Part shown: positions 1-8,519 of the stretch, in pieces
Position numbering within the stretch: the first letter of the stretch is position 1
How the letters are laid out: each line of letters opens with the position of its first letter
Assembly (NCBI RefSeq): GCF_001425165.1
Contig: NZ_LMDU01000001.1
Location: forward strand, 1,439,554 to 1,503,553
Direction: 5' to 3'
From: Pelomonas sp. Root405
GTDB taxonomy: Bacteria; Pseudomonadota; Gammaproteobacteria; Burkholderiales; Burkholderiaceae_C
DNA length: 64,000 bases
The notes under the pieces: generated by a model
The model's input: the letters and a program-made list of their open reading frames with translations, nothing else
The model's database searches: none
What the model was told of the DNA's origin: nothing
Position numbers and translations under genes: made by a program

Positions 1-321
1 GTTGCGGTGGAGGCCGTGCCGGTCGCGCGCCTCGTCGATGCCGCGACGGTGGAGCTGGCCGATGGCCGTCGCATCCCGCTGGCAGGGCTGTTCACCGCCA
101 CACGCACGCGCATGGCCAGCCCGCTGGCCGAGCAACTGGGCTGCGACTTCGAGGAGGGCGCGGCCGGGCCCTATCTGCGCCGCACGACGATGGAAACCTC
201 GGTGCGCGGCGTGTTTGCCTGCGGCGATGCGGCCCAGCCCTTCGGCAATGTGGCGACCGCCGTGGGCGACGGCACGATGACCGGCGTGGCCGCGCACCGC
301 TCGCTGATCCCGGAACTCTGA
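1..321 (+). CDS. NAD(P)/FAD-dependent oxidoreductase, C-terminal part
   Basis: The reading frame is already open at the first base, so only about the last 106 residues are present. The segment ends with the second FAD-binding motif of the pyridine nucleotide-disulfide oxidoreductase family: GVFACGDA followed by ATAVGDGTMTGVAAHRSL, the helix that contacts the flavin in thioredoxin-reductase-like proteins. The CxxC redox centre of true thioredoxin reductases would lie upstream of the window, so the exact member of the family cannot be told. The stop codon lies 9 bases before the terminator hairpin that serves the convergent phasin gene. The family call is solid; the substrate is unknown. Confidence 0.75.
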   Translation, partial: VAVEAVPVARLVDAATVELADGRRIPLAGLFTATRTRMASPLAEQLGCDFEEGAAGPYLRRTTMETSVRGVFACGDAAQPFGNVATAVGDGTMTGVAAHRSLIPEL

Positions 322-329
322 GCCCGGAC

Positions 330-360
330 GAAAAAAAGCCCGGTGCGTGTGCACCGGGCT
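330..360 (-). terminator. Rho-independent terminator of the phasin gene
   Basis: A perfect 10-bp inverted repeat (AGCCCGGTGC at 337-346, GCACCGGGCT at 351-360, loop GTGT) is followed on the minus strand by a run of seven T. It lies 25 bases after the phasin stop codon. On the plus strand the U-tract is missing, so it mainly serves the minus-strand gene. Confidence 0.9.
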
Positions 361-384
361 CTTGTGAAGCTTGGCTTCTGAAGC

Positions 385-942
385 TTAAGCGGCAGCGCGC
401 TTGGAGCTGCGGGTCGCCGTTTGCGTGGCCTTGACGGCTTGCGTGGTGGCGGCCTGGAAGTTGGCTTCGGCCACTTCGACGGCTTGCTTGGTGGCCTTCT
501 GGACCGACTCGAATGCGTTGTTGGCGGCAGCGACGGCCGACTTCACCAGGGCGACGGCGTTCTCGGTGCCGGCCGGTGCGTTCTTGGCGGCGTTGTCGAC
601 GACGGCGGCGAACTTCTGCTGCACGTCGGCCAGTTGGGCTTCAGCGGCCTTGGCGACTTCGGCACCGGTGGTGGAGGCGATGTCGTAGATGTGGCGGCTG
701 TAGGAAGCGGCCTTCTCGGCAGTCGGCTGCAGCAGCGAGGCTTGCAGGGCCAGCAGTTCCTGGGCGTCCTTGACGGACAGCGCAGCGGTCGTGGTGTCGG
801 CGGCTTCGCTCAGCGCCGTCTTGGCGACTTGCAGGTTCAGCTCGACGAGCTTCTCGACACCTTCGAAAGCCTTGTTCGTCAGGCCGAAGAGGGTTTCGAT
901 GTTGGCCTTGTGGGCGGCAATGACTTGTTCAGCGGTCAGCAT
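385..942 (-). CDS. phaP: phasin family protein
   Basis: 185 residues, rich in Ala, Glu and Lys, with no signal peptide or membrane segment; the protein is predicted to be a long amphipathic helix bundle. The start ([22 protein letters not shown]) and the C-terminal Ala/Thr/Lys-rich tail fit the TIGR01841 phasin family, which coats polyhydroxyalkanoate granules and controls their number and size. A ribosome site (GGAG, 7 bases before ATG) supports the start. The gene stands alone, has its own terminator, and its promoter is bracketed by two copies of a 13-mer that resembles PhaR operators. Together these suggest classical PhaR repression relieved when granules form. High confidence in the family. 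Confidence 0.9.
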   Translation of the reverse strand: MLTAEQVIAAHKANIETLFGLTNKAFEGVEKLVELNLQVAKTALSEAADTTTAALSVKDAQELLALQASLLQPTAEKAASYSRHIYDIASTTGAEVAKAAEAQLADVQQKFAAVVDNAAKNAPAGTENAVALVKSAVAAANNAFESVQKATKQAVEVAEANFQAATTQAVKATQTATRSSKRAAA

Positions 943-984
943 GGGGTAACTCCGATTTCAGTGGTTGAACCGTTTGCTGTGCTT

Positions 985-997
985 TTGCTGCACTGCA
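985..997 (+). promoter_or_regulatory. PhaR-like operator, downstream copy
   Basis: The 13-mer TTGCTGCACTGCA lies immediately downstream of the predicted -10 element of the phasin promoter, over the likely transcription start. An identical 13-mer in inverted orientation lies at 1048-1060. The core CTGC-N3-GCA is close to the TGC-rich CTGCN3-4GCAG motif described for PhaR of Paracoccus. PhaR itself is not in this window. Confidence 0.55.
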
Positions 998-1008
998 ACA
1001 TGGACTGA

Positions 1009-1036
1009 ATGATAGGGCGCCGACCAGGAATTGCAA
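1009..1036 (-). promoter_or_regulatory. Predicted sigma-70 promoter of the phasin gene
   Basis: On the minus strand, TTGCAA (1031-1036) and TATCAT (1009-1014) are separated by 16 bases, a fair -35/-10 pair. The start codon of the phasin gene lies about 67 bases further on. The element sits exactly between the two inverted PhaR-like 13-mers. Confidence 0.6.
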
Positions 1037-1047
1037 GAACTATTTTG

Positions 1048-1060
1048 TGCAGTGCAGCAA
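1048..1060 (-). promoter_or_regulatory. PhaR-like operator, upstream copy
   Basis: Exact reverse complement of the 13-mer at 985-997, placed 11 bases upstream of the predicted -35 element. It lies 46 bases before the start of the divergent HDAC-family gene, so a repressor bound here could affect both transcripts. Confidence 0.55.
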
Positions 1061-1106
1061 ACTAGGGGTGTCGGGATGTTTCGGGCCGGCCGGCTATCGT
1101 GACGCC

Positions 1107-2027
1107 ATGCTGGCTTTCCATTCCGACGCCCACAGCCTGTTGCTGCCACCCGGGCACCGCTTCCCGCAGTCCAAGTACCGCCTGCTGCGCGAGCATTTCG
1201 AACGCGAACCCGGCAGGATCAGGATGGAGGCAGCGCCCGCGGCAACCGAGGGCGAGCTGGCGCTGGCGCACACGCCGGACTATGTCGAGGCGGTGCTGCT
1301 GGGCCGGCTGAGTGCGGCCCAGCAGCGCGAGATCGGTTTTCCCTGGTCACCATCGATGGCCGCGCGCTCGCGGCATTCCGTCGGCGCCAGCATCGCCGCC
1401 GCACGCGCCGCGCTGCGGGAGGGCGTGGCGGCCAACATGGCCGGCGGCACCCACCATGCCTATGCGGACAAGGGCTCGGGCTATTGCGTCTTCAACGACG
1501 TGGCGGTGGCCGCACGGCTGATGCAGGCCGAGTGGGCCAGGACCCACCGCAGCCTGCTGCGCGTCCTTGTCATCGACCTGGACGTTCACCAGGGCAACGG
1601 CACCGCGTCCATCTTCCGCGACGACGAGACGGTGTTCACCTTCTCCATGCACGGCGCGCGCAATTTCCCCTTTCGCAAGGAGGCCAGCGATCTCGACGTC
1701 GACCTGCCCGATGGCTGCGGCGACGCGGACTACCTGTCAGCGCTGGACGCCGCGCTGGACGAGGTCTGGCAGCGCGTCGACCCCGGCCTGGCCTTTTATC
1801 TCGCCGGCGCCGACCCACACGAGGCGGACCGGCTCGGTCGGCTCAAGCTGAGCTACGACGGCCTGGCCGAGCGCGACCGCCGCGTGCTTGCTGCGCTGCG
1901 TGAGCGCCGCATCCCGGTGGCGCTGAGCATGGCGGGTGGCTACGGTCGCGACCTGGCGACGACGGTGGCCGTGCAGGTCGGCACGTTGAACCTGGCCGCC
2001 GACAGCTGGGCGGCCTGGAACCGCTAG
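1107..2027 (+). CDS. histone deacetylase family (acetylpolyamine amidohydrolase-like) hydrolase
   Basis: 306 residues from the ATG at 1107; the frame is open upstream but [20 protein letters not shown] is the typical family start. It carries the zinc-hydrolase fingerprint of the arginase/deacetylase fold: GGTHHA around residues 113-118, the metal ligands D159 and H161 in DLDVHQGN, D236 in AGADPHEAD, and the catalytic-loop Tyr in MAGGYG. Bacterial members remove acetyl groups from small molecules such as acetylpolyamines or from proteins such as acetyl-CoA synthetase; the substrate here cannot be read from sequence. It is divergent from the phasin gene, sharing its regulatory gap, and ends on a CTAG shared with the convergent chemoreceptor gene. 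Confidence 0.88.
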   Translation: MLAFHSDAHSLLLPPGHRFPQSKYRLLREHFEREPGRIRMEAAPAATEGELALAHTPDYVEAVLLGRLSAAQQREIGFPWSPSMAARSRHSVGASIAAARAALREGVAANMAGGTHHAYADKGSGYCVFNDVAVAARLMQAEWARTHRSLLRVLVIDLDVHQGNGTASIFRDDETVFTFSMHGARNFPFRKEASDLDVDLPDGCGDADYLSALDAALDEVWQRVDPGLAFYLAGADPHEADRLGRLKLSYDGLAERDRRVLAALRERRIPVALSMAGGYGRDLATTVAVQVGTLNLAADSWAAWNR

Positions 2028-3559
2028 CGCACCCTGAACTGGCTGACCACCTGGGCCAACCGCTGGGCCTGCTCGCGCAGCGACTCTGCCGCTGCGGCGC
2101 TTTCCTCGACCAGGGCGGCGTTCTGCTGGGTCATGTCGTCGACCTGGTTGACGGCCTGCGTCACGTCGTCGATGCCGCGGCTCTGGGCGGCAGCGCTGGT
2201 GCTGATCTCGCCCATGATGTCGGTCACGCGCTGCACGGCGCCGACGATGTCCGTCATGGTCGAGCCGGCGTCCTGCACAAGGCGGGCGCCCGACTCGACG
2301 CGCTCCACGCTGGCGCCGATCAAGGTCTTGATCTCCTTGGCCGCCGCGGCGCTGCGGCCCGCCAGGCTGCGCACCTCGCCGGCCACGACGGCGAAGCCGC
2401 GGCCCTGCTCGCCGGCCCGGGCGGCTTCCACTGCGGCGTTGAGCGCCAGGATGTTGGTCTGGAAGGCGATGTCGTCGATGACGCCAATGATGTCGGCGAT
2501 GCGCTTGGAGGACGACGCGATGTCGGTCATCGTGTTGACCACCTGCTGCACGACGCTGCCGCCGCGGTGGGCCACCGTGGCCGCACTTGTGGCCAGCTGG
2601 TTGGCCGTCTGCGCGTTGTCGGCGCTCTGGCGCACGGTGCCGGTCAGCTGGGCCATGGAAGAACTGGTCGTCTCCAGGCTGGAAGCCGTCTGCTCGGTGC
2701 GCTCGCTCAGGTCCTGGTTGCCCGAGGCGATCTCGGCCGATGCGGTGCGGATGGAGTCAGCCACCGTCATGACCTCGCCCACCGTCTGCCCGAGCCGCTC
2801 GCACATCTGGTTGAGGGCGCGCATCAGGCCGGCCAGCTCGTCATGCCCGAGCGGCGTGGCGCGCTGGGTCAGGTCCCCGGCGGCGACGGACTCGGCCAGC
2901 GACAGCGAGGCGTTGACGTCGGCCGCGATCTTGCGCTGGTTGACCAGCAGCAGCCCCATGCCGGCGCCGGCCGCCAGCAGCGAGATCAACGCAAAGATCC
3001 AGGCGCGCTGGCGGGCGGTGGCCTGCTGACTTTCGCCGGCGGCTTGCTGGTCGGCGCTCATGTTCTGCACGACCTTGGCGATCAGCGTGGCCAGTTCCTT
3101 GTAGCGGGCCTCGGCGTCCTGCATGGCGGCGACGCCCGTGTTGGGGTCGACCGAGGCGAGGTCGATGGCGCCGTCGGCCTTGTTCAGATAGGCCTGCAGC
3201 AGGGGCTGGGCCGACTTGACGATGGCCTCGGTCTCGGCCGGCGTGCCGGGCATGTCGGCCAGCGTCGTCAGCGTGCGCGACAGGCCGTCGACCTGACCCT
3301 TCAACTGGGCGCGCAGGGCCTTGACCTTCGCCTCGTCGAGCGACGCGATCAGCGCGATGGTGCGGAACACGCCGCCATGCATCTCGCCCACCTGCGTCTG
3401 CACCGCGACCATGGTCATGAAGACCTCGTTGCGCTGCTGGCCCGCCTCGTTGGCAGCGACGACCTCGCGCAGGGACAGCAGCGTGCTGCCCAAGGCGATG
3501 GCCAGCACCACGGCCAATGCCGCCATCGGCGGCAACAACATCTTGACAGCCAGCTTCAT
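2024..3559 (-). CDS. methyl-accepting chemotaxis protein
   Basis: 511 residues. An N-terminal membrane helix (about 8-30), a periplasmic helical region without a recognisable Cache or PAS fold, a second membrane helix (about 190-212), a HAMP domain, and a long coiled-coil signalling domain with the invariant hairpin tip ([20 protein letters not shown]). The C-terminus ends QVVSQFRVR, without the NWETF-type CheR tether. It should relay ligand binding to CheA/CheW. The next gene upstream, 64 bases away on the same strand, encodes a secreted single-Cache protein which may act as its ligand-binding partner (inference). Confidence 0.92.
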   Translation of the reverse strand: MKLAVKMLLPPMAALAVVLAIALGSTLLSLREVVAANEAGQQRNEVFMTMVAVQTQVGEMHGGVFRTIALIASLDEAKVKALRAQLKGQVDGLSRTLTTLADMPGTPAETEAIVKSAQPLLQAYLNKADGAIDLASVDPNTGVAAMQDAEARYKELATLIAKVVQNMSADQQAAGESQQATARQRAWIFALISLLAAGAGMGLLLVNQRKIAADVNASLSLAESVAAGDLTQRATPLGHDELAGLMRALNQMCERLGQTVGEVMTVADSIRTASAEIASGNQDLSERTEQTASSLETTSSSMAQLTGTVRQSADNAQTANQLATSAATVAHRGGSVVQQVVNTMTDIASSSKRIADIIGVIDDIAFQTNILALNAAVEAARAGEQGRGFAVVAGEVRSLAGRSAAAAKEIKTLIGASVERVESGARLVQDAGSTMTDIVGAVQRVTDIMGEISTSAAAQSRGIDDVTQAVNQVDDMTQQNAALVEESAAAAESLREQAQRLAQVVSQFRVR

Positions 3560-3623
3560 GGCAACCTTCTAGAGTCGCCGTCGGCATGGGGCCGACGGCC
3601 GGGACGGCCAGCCAGCCGCTGAC

Positions 3624-4094
3624 TTACTTGTAGATGCCGCCGCAGACGATGGTCTCGTCCAGCCGCTCGCAGTACATCTGCTTGGGCTCGATCTTCTTGC
3701 TGGCCGGGTTGGTGAACTTGTAGTCCTGCCAGAAGCCCTTGGGGCTGGACTTGCCGAGCTCCACGCGCTCGCGAACGAAGGCCTTGCCGTCGATGTCCTT
3801 GAGGTCGATCAGGTCGCGGCCGACCTGCTTCTCGTTGGCGCCATGGGCCAGGCATTTGCCGTCCATGCCGTAGACGACGAGGTAGAGGTCGCTCTTGACG
3901 AACTGCGGGTCCTTGGCCGTGATGGCGGCATAGGACTTGTCCTTGCCATTGGCTTTGATGTAGGCCACGCCCTTCTTGACCATCGCGACCGCGTCGTCCT
4001 TGGTCGCGTTCTGGGCGAGCGCGGGCTGGGTGCCGATGACGGCCGCCAGTGCGAATGCAAAACCTGCGAGACCTGTCGTGCGGATGCGGTTCAT
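3624..4094 (-). CDS. secreted single-Cache (sCache_2) domain protein
   Basis: 156 residues. The ATG at 4094 is chosen because an AAGGAG ribosome site lies 6 bases upstream and a clean signal peptide follows (MNRIRTTGLAGFAFALAAV, cleavage after ALAQ). The mature part matches the small sCache_2 fold: a long helix (KDDAVAMVKKGVAYIKANG), then LYLVVYGMDGKCLAHG, VGRDLIDLKDIDG and GFWQDYKFTNP. Such domains usually form the sensor part of chemoreceptors; here the protein is free in the periplasm and sits upstream of a chemoreceptor gene. It probably works with that receptor as a binding subunit (inference). Confidence 0.85.
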   Translation of the reverse strand: MNRIRTTGLAGFAFALAAVIGTQPALAQNATKDDAVAMVKKGVAYIKANGKDKSYAAITAKDPQFVKSDLYLVVYGMDGKCLAHGANEKQVGRDLIDLKDIDGKAFVRERVELGKSSPKGFWQDYKFTNPASKKIEPKQMYCERLDETIVCGGIYK

Positions 4095-4230
4095 GCGAGC
4101 TCCTTGCCAGCCGTGGGGGGAAACGTTCCTTGCGGCCCAGTGTCGCTCTCGCAAATCAGCCCGTGCAAGTGCATATGCCCGCATTCGCCCACAAACCTTG
4201 GCCTTGCAGGGTGCGTGGAAGAATGCGCGC

Positions 4231-4671
4231 ATGACGACCCGCCCCCAGCCCGATGGCCGCGAGGCCTACCCTTGCTTCGTGCCGCTGACGACACGGTGGA
4301 TGGACAACGACGTCTATGGCCACCTGAACAACGTCGTCTACTACAGCCTCTTCGACACCGCGGTGAACAGCCTGCTGATCCAGGCGGGTGCGCTGGACAT
4401 CCACGGCGGCGAGGTCATCGGCCTGGTCGTCGAGACGCATTGCAATTTCTTCGAGTCGCTGGCCTTCCCGCAGCGTATCGAGGCCGGCGTGCGCGTGGCC
4501 AACCAGGGCCGCTCCAGCGTGCGTTACGAAATCGGCCTGTTCGCCGAAGGCGCACCCAGCTGCGCCGCGCGGGGTCATTTCGTGCATGTTTACGTCGACA
4601 GCAAAAGCCGCCGGCCGGTCGCCGAGCTGCCTGCTCCCTATCTTCAAGCGCTGAAAGCCCTGACCCCATGA
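4231..4671 (+). CDS. acyl-CoA thioesterase, hotdog fold (4HBT)
   Basis: 146 residues. The segment TTRWMDNDVYGHLNNVVYYS contains the Asp/His-bearing signature of the 4-hydroxybenzoyl-CoA thioesterase subfamily (D-x-x-GH-x-NN). The protein is predicted to be cytosolic and to hydrolyse acyl-CoA thioesters. Its stop overlaps the start of the nitroreductase gene by ATGA, so the two are translationally coupled and open a five-gene operon. Confidence 0.85.
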   Translation: MTTRPQPDGREAYPCFVPLTTRWMDNDVYGHLNNVVYYSLFDTAVNSLLIQAGALDIHGGEVIGLVVETHCNFFESLAFPQRIEAGVRVANQGRSSVRYEIGLFAEGAPSCAARGHFVHVYVDSKSRRPVAELPAPYLQALKALTP

Positions 4672-5393
4672 GTCGCCTGGATTCCCGTTTCAGCACGCCG
4701 ACGCCCGAGCAGACCGCGGCGGTCGACGCGGCCATCAAGACCCGTCACTCGCTGCGCGCCTTCCTGCCCACGCCGGTGCCGCGCCAGACCATCGAGGACA
4801 TCCTGGAAGTGGCGTCCTGGGCGCCATCTGGCACGAACACCCAGCCCTGGCAAGTGCACGTGCTGACGGGCGCGGCGCTCAAGCGCACGGCCAGCCGCAT
4901 CCAGGCCGCCTACCTCGACCCGGCGCAGAACGCCGCGAGCAAGGAGGAGTACGCCTACTACCCGACCGAGTGGCGCAGCCCCTACATCGACCGCCGCCGC
5001 AAGGTGGGCTGGGATCTGTACGGCCTGCTCGGCATCGCCAAGACCGACAAGGCGCGCATGCAGCACCAGCACGGCCGCAACTTCATCTTCTTCGACGCGC
5101 CGGTGGGCCTGTTCTTCACCATCGACCGCGTCATGCAGCAGGGCTCGTGGCTGGACTACGGCATGTTCCTGCAGAACGTCATGGTCGCGGCCCGCGCCCG
5201 CGGCCTGCACACCTGCCCGCAGGCGGCGTTCACGCAGTTCCACCGCGTCATCGCCGAGGAACTGCAGCTGGGTGAAGAGCAGATGCTGGTCTGCGGCATG
5301 TCGCTCGGCCATGCCGACCCGGAGGCCGTCGAGAACGGCCTGGTCACCGAGCGCGCGCCGGTGGCCGAGTTCGCGCGCTTCCTGGAAGACTGA
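4668..5393 (+). CDS. nitroreductase family protein
   Basis: 241 residues. Signature of FMN-dependent nitroreductases: IKTRHSLRAFLPTPVP near the N-terminus, then ASWAPSGTNTQPWQVHVLTG, the FMN phosphate-binding segment, and the C-terminal QLGEEQMLVCGMSLGHAD that closes the flavin site. Members reduce nitroaromatics, quinones or enones with NAD(P)H. It overlaps the thioesterase upstream by 4 bases and touches the antiporter gene downstream (TGATG), so it is coupled to both. Confidence 0.9.
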   Translation: MSRLDSRFSTPTPEQTAAVDAAIKTRHSLRAFLPTPVPRQTIEDILEVASWAPSGTNTQPWQVHVLTGAALKRTASRIQAAYLDPAQNAASKEEYAYYPTEWRSPYIDRRRKVGWDLYGLLGIAKTDKARMQHQHGRNFIFFDAPVGLFFTIDRVMQQGSWLDYGMFLQNVMVAARARGLHTCPQAAFTQFHRVIAEELQLGEEQMLVCGMSLGHADPEAVENGLVTERAPVAEFARFLED

Positions 5394-6718
5394 TGGCCCT
5401 GTCGGGCGCCGAGCTGGGTCTGGCCTGGGCTGCGCCGTTTACCGGCCTGCTGCTGTCCATCGCCGTCATGCCGCTGGCGGCGCCGTCCGTCTGGCACCAC
5501 CACTTCGGCAAGATCGCTGCGTCCTGGACGCTGGCCTTGCTCATCCCCTTCTGGCTGAGCTTCGGCGCGGCGCAGACGGGCGACGTGCTCGTGCACACGC
5601 TGCTGGCGGAGTACCTGCCGTTCACCGTGCTGCTGTGCGCCCTGTACACGGCCTCCGGTGGCATCTACATCCGCGGCAACCTGCATGGCAGCCCGCGCTT
5701 GAATGTCGCCCTCATGCTGGTTGGCGCCCTGCTGGCCAGCATCATGGGCACGACGGGTGCCGCCATGCTGTTGATTCGCCCGCTGATCCGCGCCAACGAC
5801 AACCGGCGCCACAACGCCCATGTCGTCATCTTCTTCATCTTCATCGTCGGCAACATCGGCGGCGCGCTGACACCGCTGGGCGACCCACCGCTGTTCCTGG
5901 GCTTCCTGCAAGGCGTCGGCTTCTTCTGGACGGCTGGCCAGCTCTGGTCCCCAACCCTGTTCCTGGTTGCCGGTTTGCTGGCGGTGTTCTGGATCATCGA
6001 CAGCTGGCTTTATCGCAAGGAAGGCATCACCCGCGACGACCCGACGCCCGACAGCCCCGGGCTGGGTGTCGACGGCGCGATCAACCTGCTGCCGCTGGCC
6101 GCCGTGGTCGGCCTCGTGCTGATGAGCGGCACCTGGAAGCCGGGCGTCGTCTTCGATGTGCGGGGCACGCCGCTGGCGCTGCAGGCGCTCGTGCGAGACC
6201 TGGGCCTCGTCGCCGTGACGGCCGTGTCGCTGCTGATCACGCCGGCCGGCGTGCGCGCCAGCAACCAGTTCAGCTGGGCGCCGATGCAGGAGGTGGCCAA
6301 GCTCTTCATCGCCATCTTCCTGACCATGGTGCCCGTGCTGGCCATGCTCAGGGCAGGCGAGGCCGGTGTGTTCGCGCCGCTGGCCCGGCAGCTTGATTCA
6401 CCGTGGGCGTATTTCTGGTTGGCCGGCAGCCTGTCCTCGGTGCTGGACAACGCGCCGACCTACCTTGCCTTCTTCAACCTCGCGGGCGGCGATGCCCAGC
6501 GCCTGATGACGGACGGCGCCGCGGTGCTGGCGGCCATCTCGGCCGGTTCGGTCTTCATGGGCGCCATGACCTATATCGGCAACGCGCCCAATTTCATGGT
6601 CAAGGCCATCGCCGAGGACCGTGGTGTCAAGATGCCGAGCTTCGGTGGCTATCTGCTCTGGTCCGGCGCGGTGCTGCTGCCCCTACTTTTCGTGATGGCG
6701 CTCATATGGATGCACTGA
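5393..6718 (+). CDS. Na+/H+ antiporter-like transporter of the ion transporter (IT) superfamily
   Basis: 441 residues with about 11-12 hydrophobic helices. The conserved segments GGALTPLGDPPLFLGF and SSVLDNAPTYLAFF correspond to the two half-repeats with a broken helix seen in NhaD/ArsB/citrate-carrier relatives, and GNAPNFMVKAIAEDRG follows near the C-terminus. Annotated relatives are called sodium:proton antiporters; the ion has not been shown from sequence. The start codon overlaps the nitroreductase stop and the 3' end overlaps the next gene by 13 bases. Confidence 0.8.
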   Translation: MALSGAELGLAWAAPFTGLLLSIAVMPLAAPSVWHHHFGKIAASWTLALLIPFWLSFGAAQTGDVLVHTLLAEYLPFTVLLCALYTASGGIYIRGNLHGSPRLNVALMLVGALLASIMGTTGAAMLLIRPLIRANDNRRHNAHVVIFFIFIVGNIGGALTPLGDPPLFLGFLQGVGFFWTAGQLWSPTLFLVAGLLAVFWIIDSWLYRKEGITRDDPTPDSPGLGVDGAINLLPLAAVVGLVLMSGTWKPGVVFDVRGTPLALQALVRDLGLVAVTAVSLLITPAGVRASNQFSWAPMQEVAKLFIAIFLTMVPVLAMLRAGEAGVFAPLARQLDSPWAYFWLAGSLSSVLDNAPTYLAFFNLAGGDAQRLMTDGAAVLAAISAGSVFMGAMTYIGNAPNFMVKAIAEDRGVKMPSFGGYLLWSGAVLLPLLFVMALIWMH

Positions 6719-7695
6719 AACCCAAGGTTCTCGTCTCCCGCCGCGCTCCCGCAGCGGTCATCGACAAGCTCGCGGCTCATTTCGACGTGGATGCCGTGCA
6801 GGGAGACGGCGTGCTGCCGCCCGACGAGCTGCGGGCGCGGCTGCAAGGCAAGGCGGGCGCATGGATCACCGGCACCGAGCGCGTCTCGGCCGAGCTGCTC
6901 GACGCCTGCCCCGACCTGAAGGCCGTCTGCACGATGAGCGTCGGCTACAACCACATCGACCTGGCCGCCTGCACGGCGCGCAAGGTGCTCGTCACCAACA
7001 CGCCTGATGTGCTGACCGAGTCGACCGCCGACTTCGGCTTCGCGCTGCTGATGGCCACGGCGCGGCGCATGAGCGAGGGCGAGCGCCTGCTGCGCGACGG
7101 CCTGTGGAAGAGCTGGTCGTGGGACTTCCTGGCCGGCTCGGACGTGCATGGCGCCACGCTCGGCATCCTCGGCATGGGCCGCATCGGCCAGGCCATTGCG
7201 CGTCGCGGCCGCTTCGGCTTTGGCATGAACGTGATCTATCACAACCGCTCGCGGCTGCCGGCCGAAACCGAAGCCCAACTCGGCGCGCGTTATCTCAGCA
7301 AGGACGAGTTGCTGCGCCAGGCCGACCACCTCATCCTCGTGCTGCCCTACTCGGCGGAGTCCCACCACTGCATCGGCGCGGCCGAGATCGCGCTGATGAA
7401 GCCCTCGGCCACGCTGGTCAACCTCGCCCGCGGCGGCATCGTCGACGAGGACGCGCTGGCCGCCGCGCTGCGCGAGCAGCGCATCGCCGCGGCCGGCCTG
7501 GACGTCTTCGAAGGCGAACCCAAGGTGAATCCGGCGCTGCTGACGCTGGCCAACGTCGTCCTCACACCCCATATCGCCAGCGCCACCATGCCGACCCGGC
7601 TCGCCATGGCTCATCTGGCGGCCGACAACCTCGTCGCCGTGCTGAACGGTGCCCAACCCCTCACGCCACTGAATCCCGAAGTCCTTTCCGCATGA
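6706..7695 (+). CDS. D-2-hydroxyacid dehydrogenase (glyoxylate/hydroxypyruvate reductase type)
   Basis: 329 residues from the ATG at 6706, which lies inside the end of the antiporter gene. NAD(P)-binding motif GILGMGRIGQAIARR in the middle, catalytic Arg in NLARGGIVDE, Glu in DVFEGEP and His in LTPHIASATMPTR: the complete Arg-Glu-His set of the family. The closest described group is GRHPR/2-ketogluconate reductase, which reduces glyoxylate, hydroxypyruvate or ketogluconate. Cytosolic. Its last codons overlap the next start by ATGA. Confidence 0.88.
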   Translation: MDALKPKVLVSRRAPAAVIDKLAAHFDVDAVQGDGVLPPDELRARLQGKAGAWITGTERVSAELLDACPDLKAVCTMSVGYNHIDLAACTARKVLVTNTPDVLTESTADFGFALLMATARRMSEGERLLRDGLWKSWSWDFLAGSDVHGATLGILGMGRIGQAIARRGRFGFGMNVIYHNRSRLPAETEAQLGARYLSKDELLRQADHLILVLPYSAESHHCIGAAEIALMKPSATLVNLARGGIVDEDALAAALREQRIAAAGLDVFEGEPKVNPALLTLANVVLTPHIASATMPTRLAMAHLAADNLVAVLNGAQPLTPLNPEVLSA

Positions 7696-8483
7696 ACCGC
7701 CGCCTGATCTGCCTGCTCGCTCTCTTGCCGCTTCTGCCCGCGCTCGCCTTCGCCCAGAAGAGCAAAGCCGCAGCGCCACCGCCCGAGGCCGCCGCCGAAG
7801 ACAAGACGCCGCGCGACCCCAACAAGTTCGCGGCCCTGTCCCTGCTTGGCGACAACGTGCAGCTCATCTCCTTGAGCCCCGCGCGCGGCGACACCGTGCA
7901 GTCCGGCGAGTGGACGGCCTCACCCGCCGGCGGGCTGGACAACGCCGTGCTGCAGTCGCTCAACGAGGCCGTCAAGGCAGCGGGCAAGGACCGCGAGGTC
8001 AAGCTCTACACCTCGACCACGCGCAGCCTCTTCGGTGACCCGGCCAACCTTTTCGTCGACGGCAAGCTGAGCCTGCCCGGCAAGCTGGGCGACGCGGTTC
8101 GCCTGAGCGGCGCGGCCAAGCTGTTGCTGGTCACACGCAGCCGCCAGGAGCCAGCGCTGGCCGCGGCTCTGCCGGCGCGCATCCTCGCCACGCTGGAAGG
8201 CCCCGGCTTCGTGCTCGACCAGCGCCCCAGCGCCAACATCGGTTTCGACGGCCAGCCTGGCCGCGCCGTGCTGGCGCCTTATGTGTCCATCCGCGTGGCG
8301 CTGGTCGACCTCAGCGACCTCAAGCTCAGGCGCGAGCAGTCCCTGGCCGTCGCCAGCCGCCTGCCCGTGGCGGGCGATGCCAACCCCTGGGCCGCAACGA
8401 CGGCCGAGCAGCGCGTGAAGGCGCTGGAGGCCCTTATCGAAGCCGAGCTGCCGAAGGCGGTGGCAGGTCTTGTCGCGCCCTGA
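7692..8483 (+). CDS. secreted protein of unknown function
   Basis: 263 residues with a clear signal peptide (LICLLALLPLLPALAFAQ) and an Ala/Pro/Lys-rich linker, then a soluble domain I do not recognise. The body alternates strands and helices (LGDNVQLISLSPARGDTVQSG, AKLLLVTRSRQEP, APYVSIRVALVDLSDLKL) and a C-terminal helix. It is the last gene of the overlapping operon that begins at 4231 and is predicted to be periplasmic. No metal or catalytic motif is visible. Confidence 0.75.
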   Translation: MNRRLICLLALLPLLPALAFAQKSKAAAPPPEAAAEDKTPRDPNKFAALSLLGDNVQLISLSPARGDTVQSGEWTASPAGGLDNAVLQSLNEAVKAAGKDREVKLYTSTTRSLFGDPANLFVDGKLSLPGKLGDAVRLSGAAKLLLVTRSRQEPALAAALPARILATLEGPGFVLDQRPSANIGFDGQPGRAVLAPYVSIRVALVDLSDLKLRREQSLAVASRLPVAGDANPWAATTAEQRVKALEALIEAELPKAVAGLVAP

Positions 8484-8519
8484 AGTTAGCCTTCGGCGGG
8501 CGCGGCGACAATCGCCCGC

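Noticed and set aside
421..1008. 195-codon plus-strand frame opposite the phasin gene
   Set aside because: It is Gly/Leu-rich antisense reading of a high-GC gene that has a promoter, ribosome site and terminator on the minus strand.
2024..2027. CTAG shared by convergent stop codons as a regulatory site
   Set aside because: The same overlap occurs at 46885-46888; CTAG simply encodes TAG on both strands, so no special function is needed.
2567..3622. 351-codon frame opposite the chemoreceptor gene
   Set aside because: Low-complexity Gly/Arg/His composition typical of high-GC shadow frames; the chemoreceptor domains are unmistakable.
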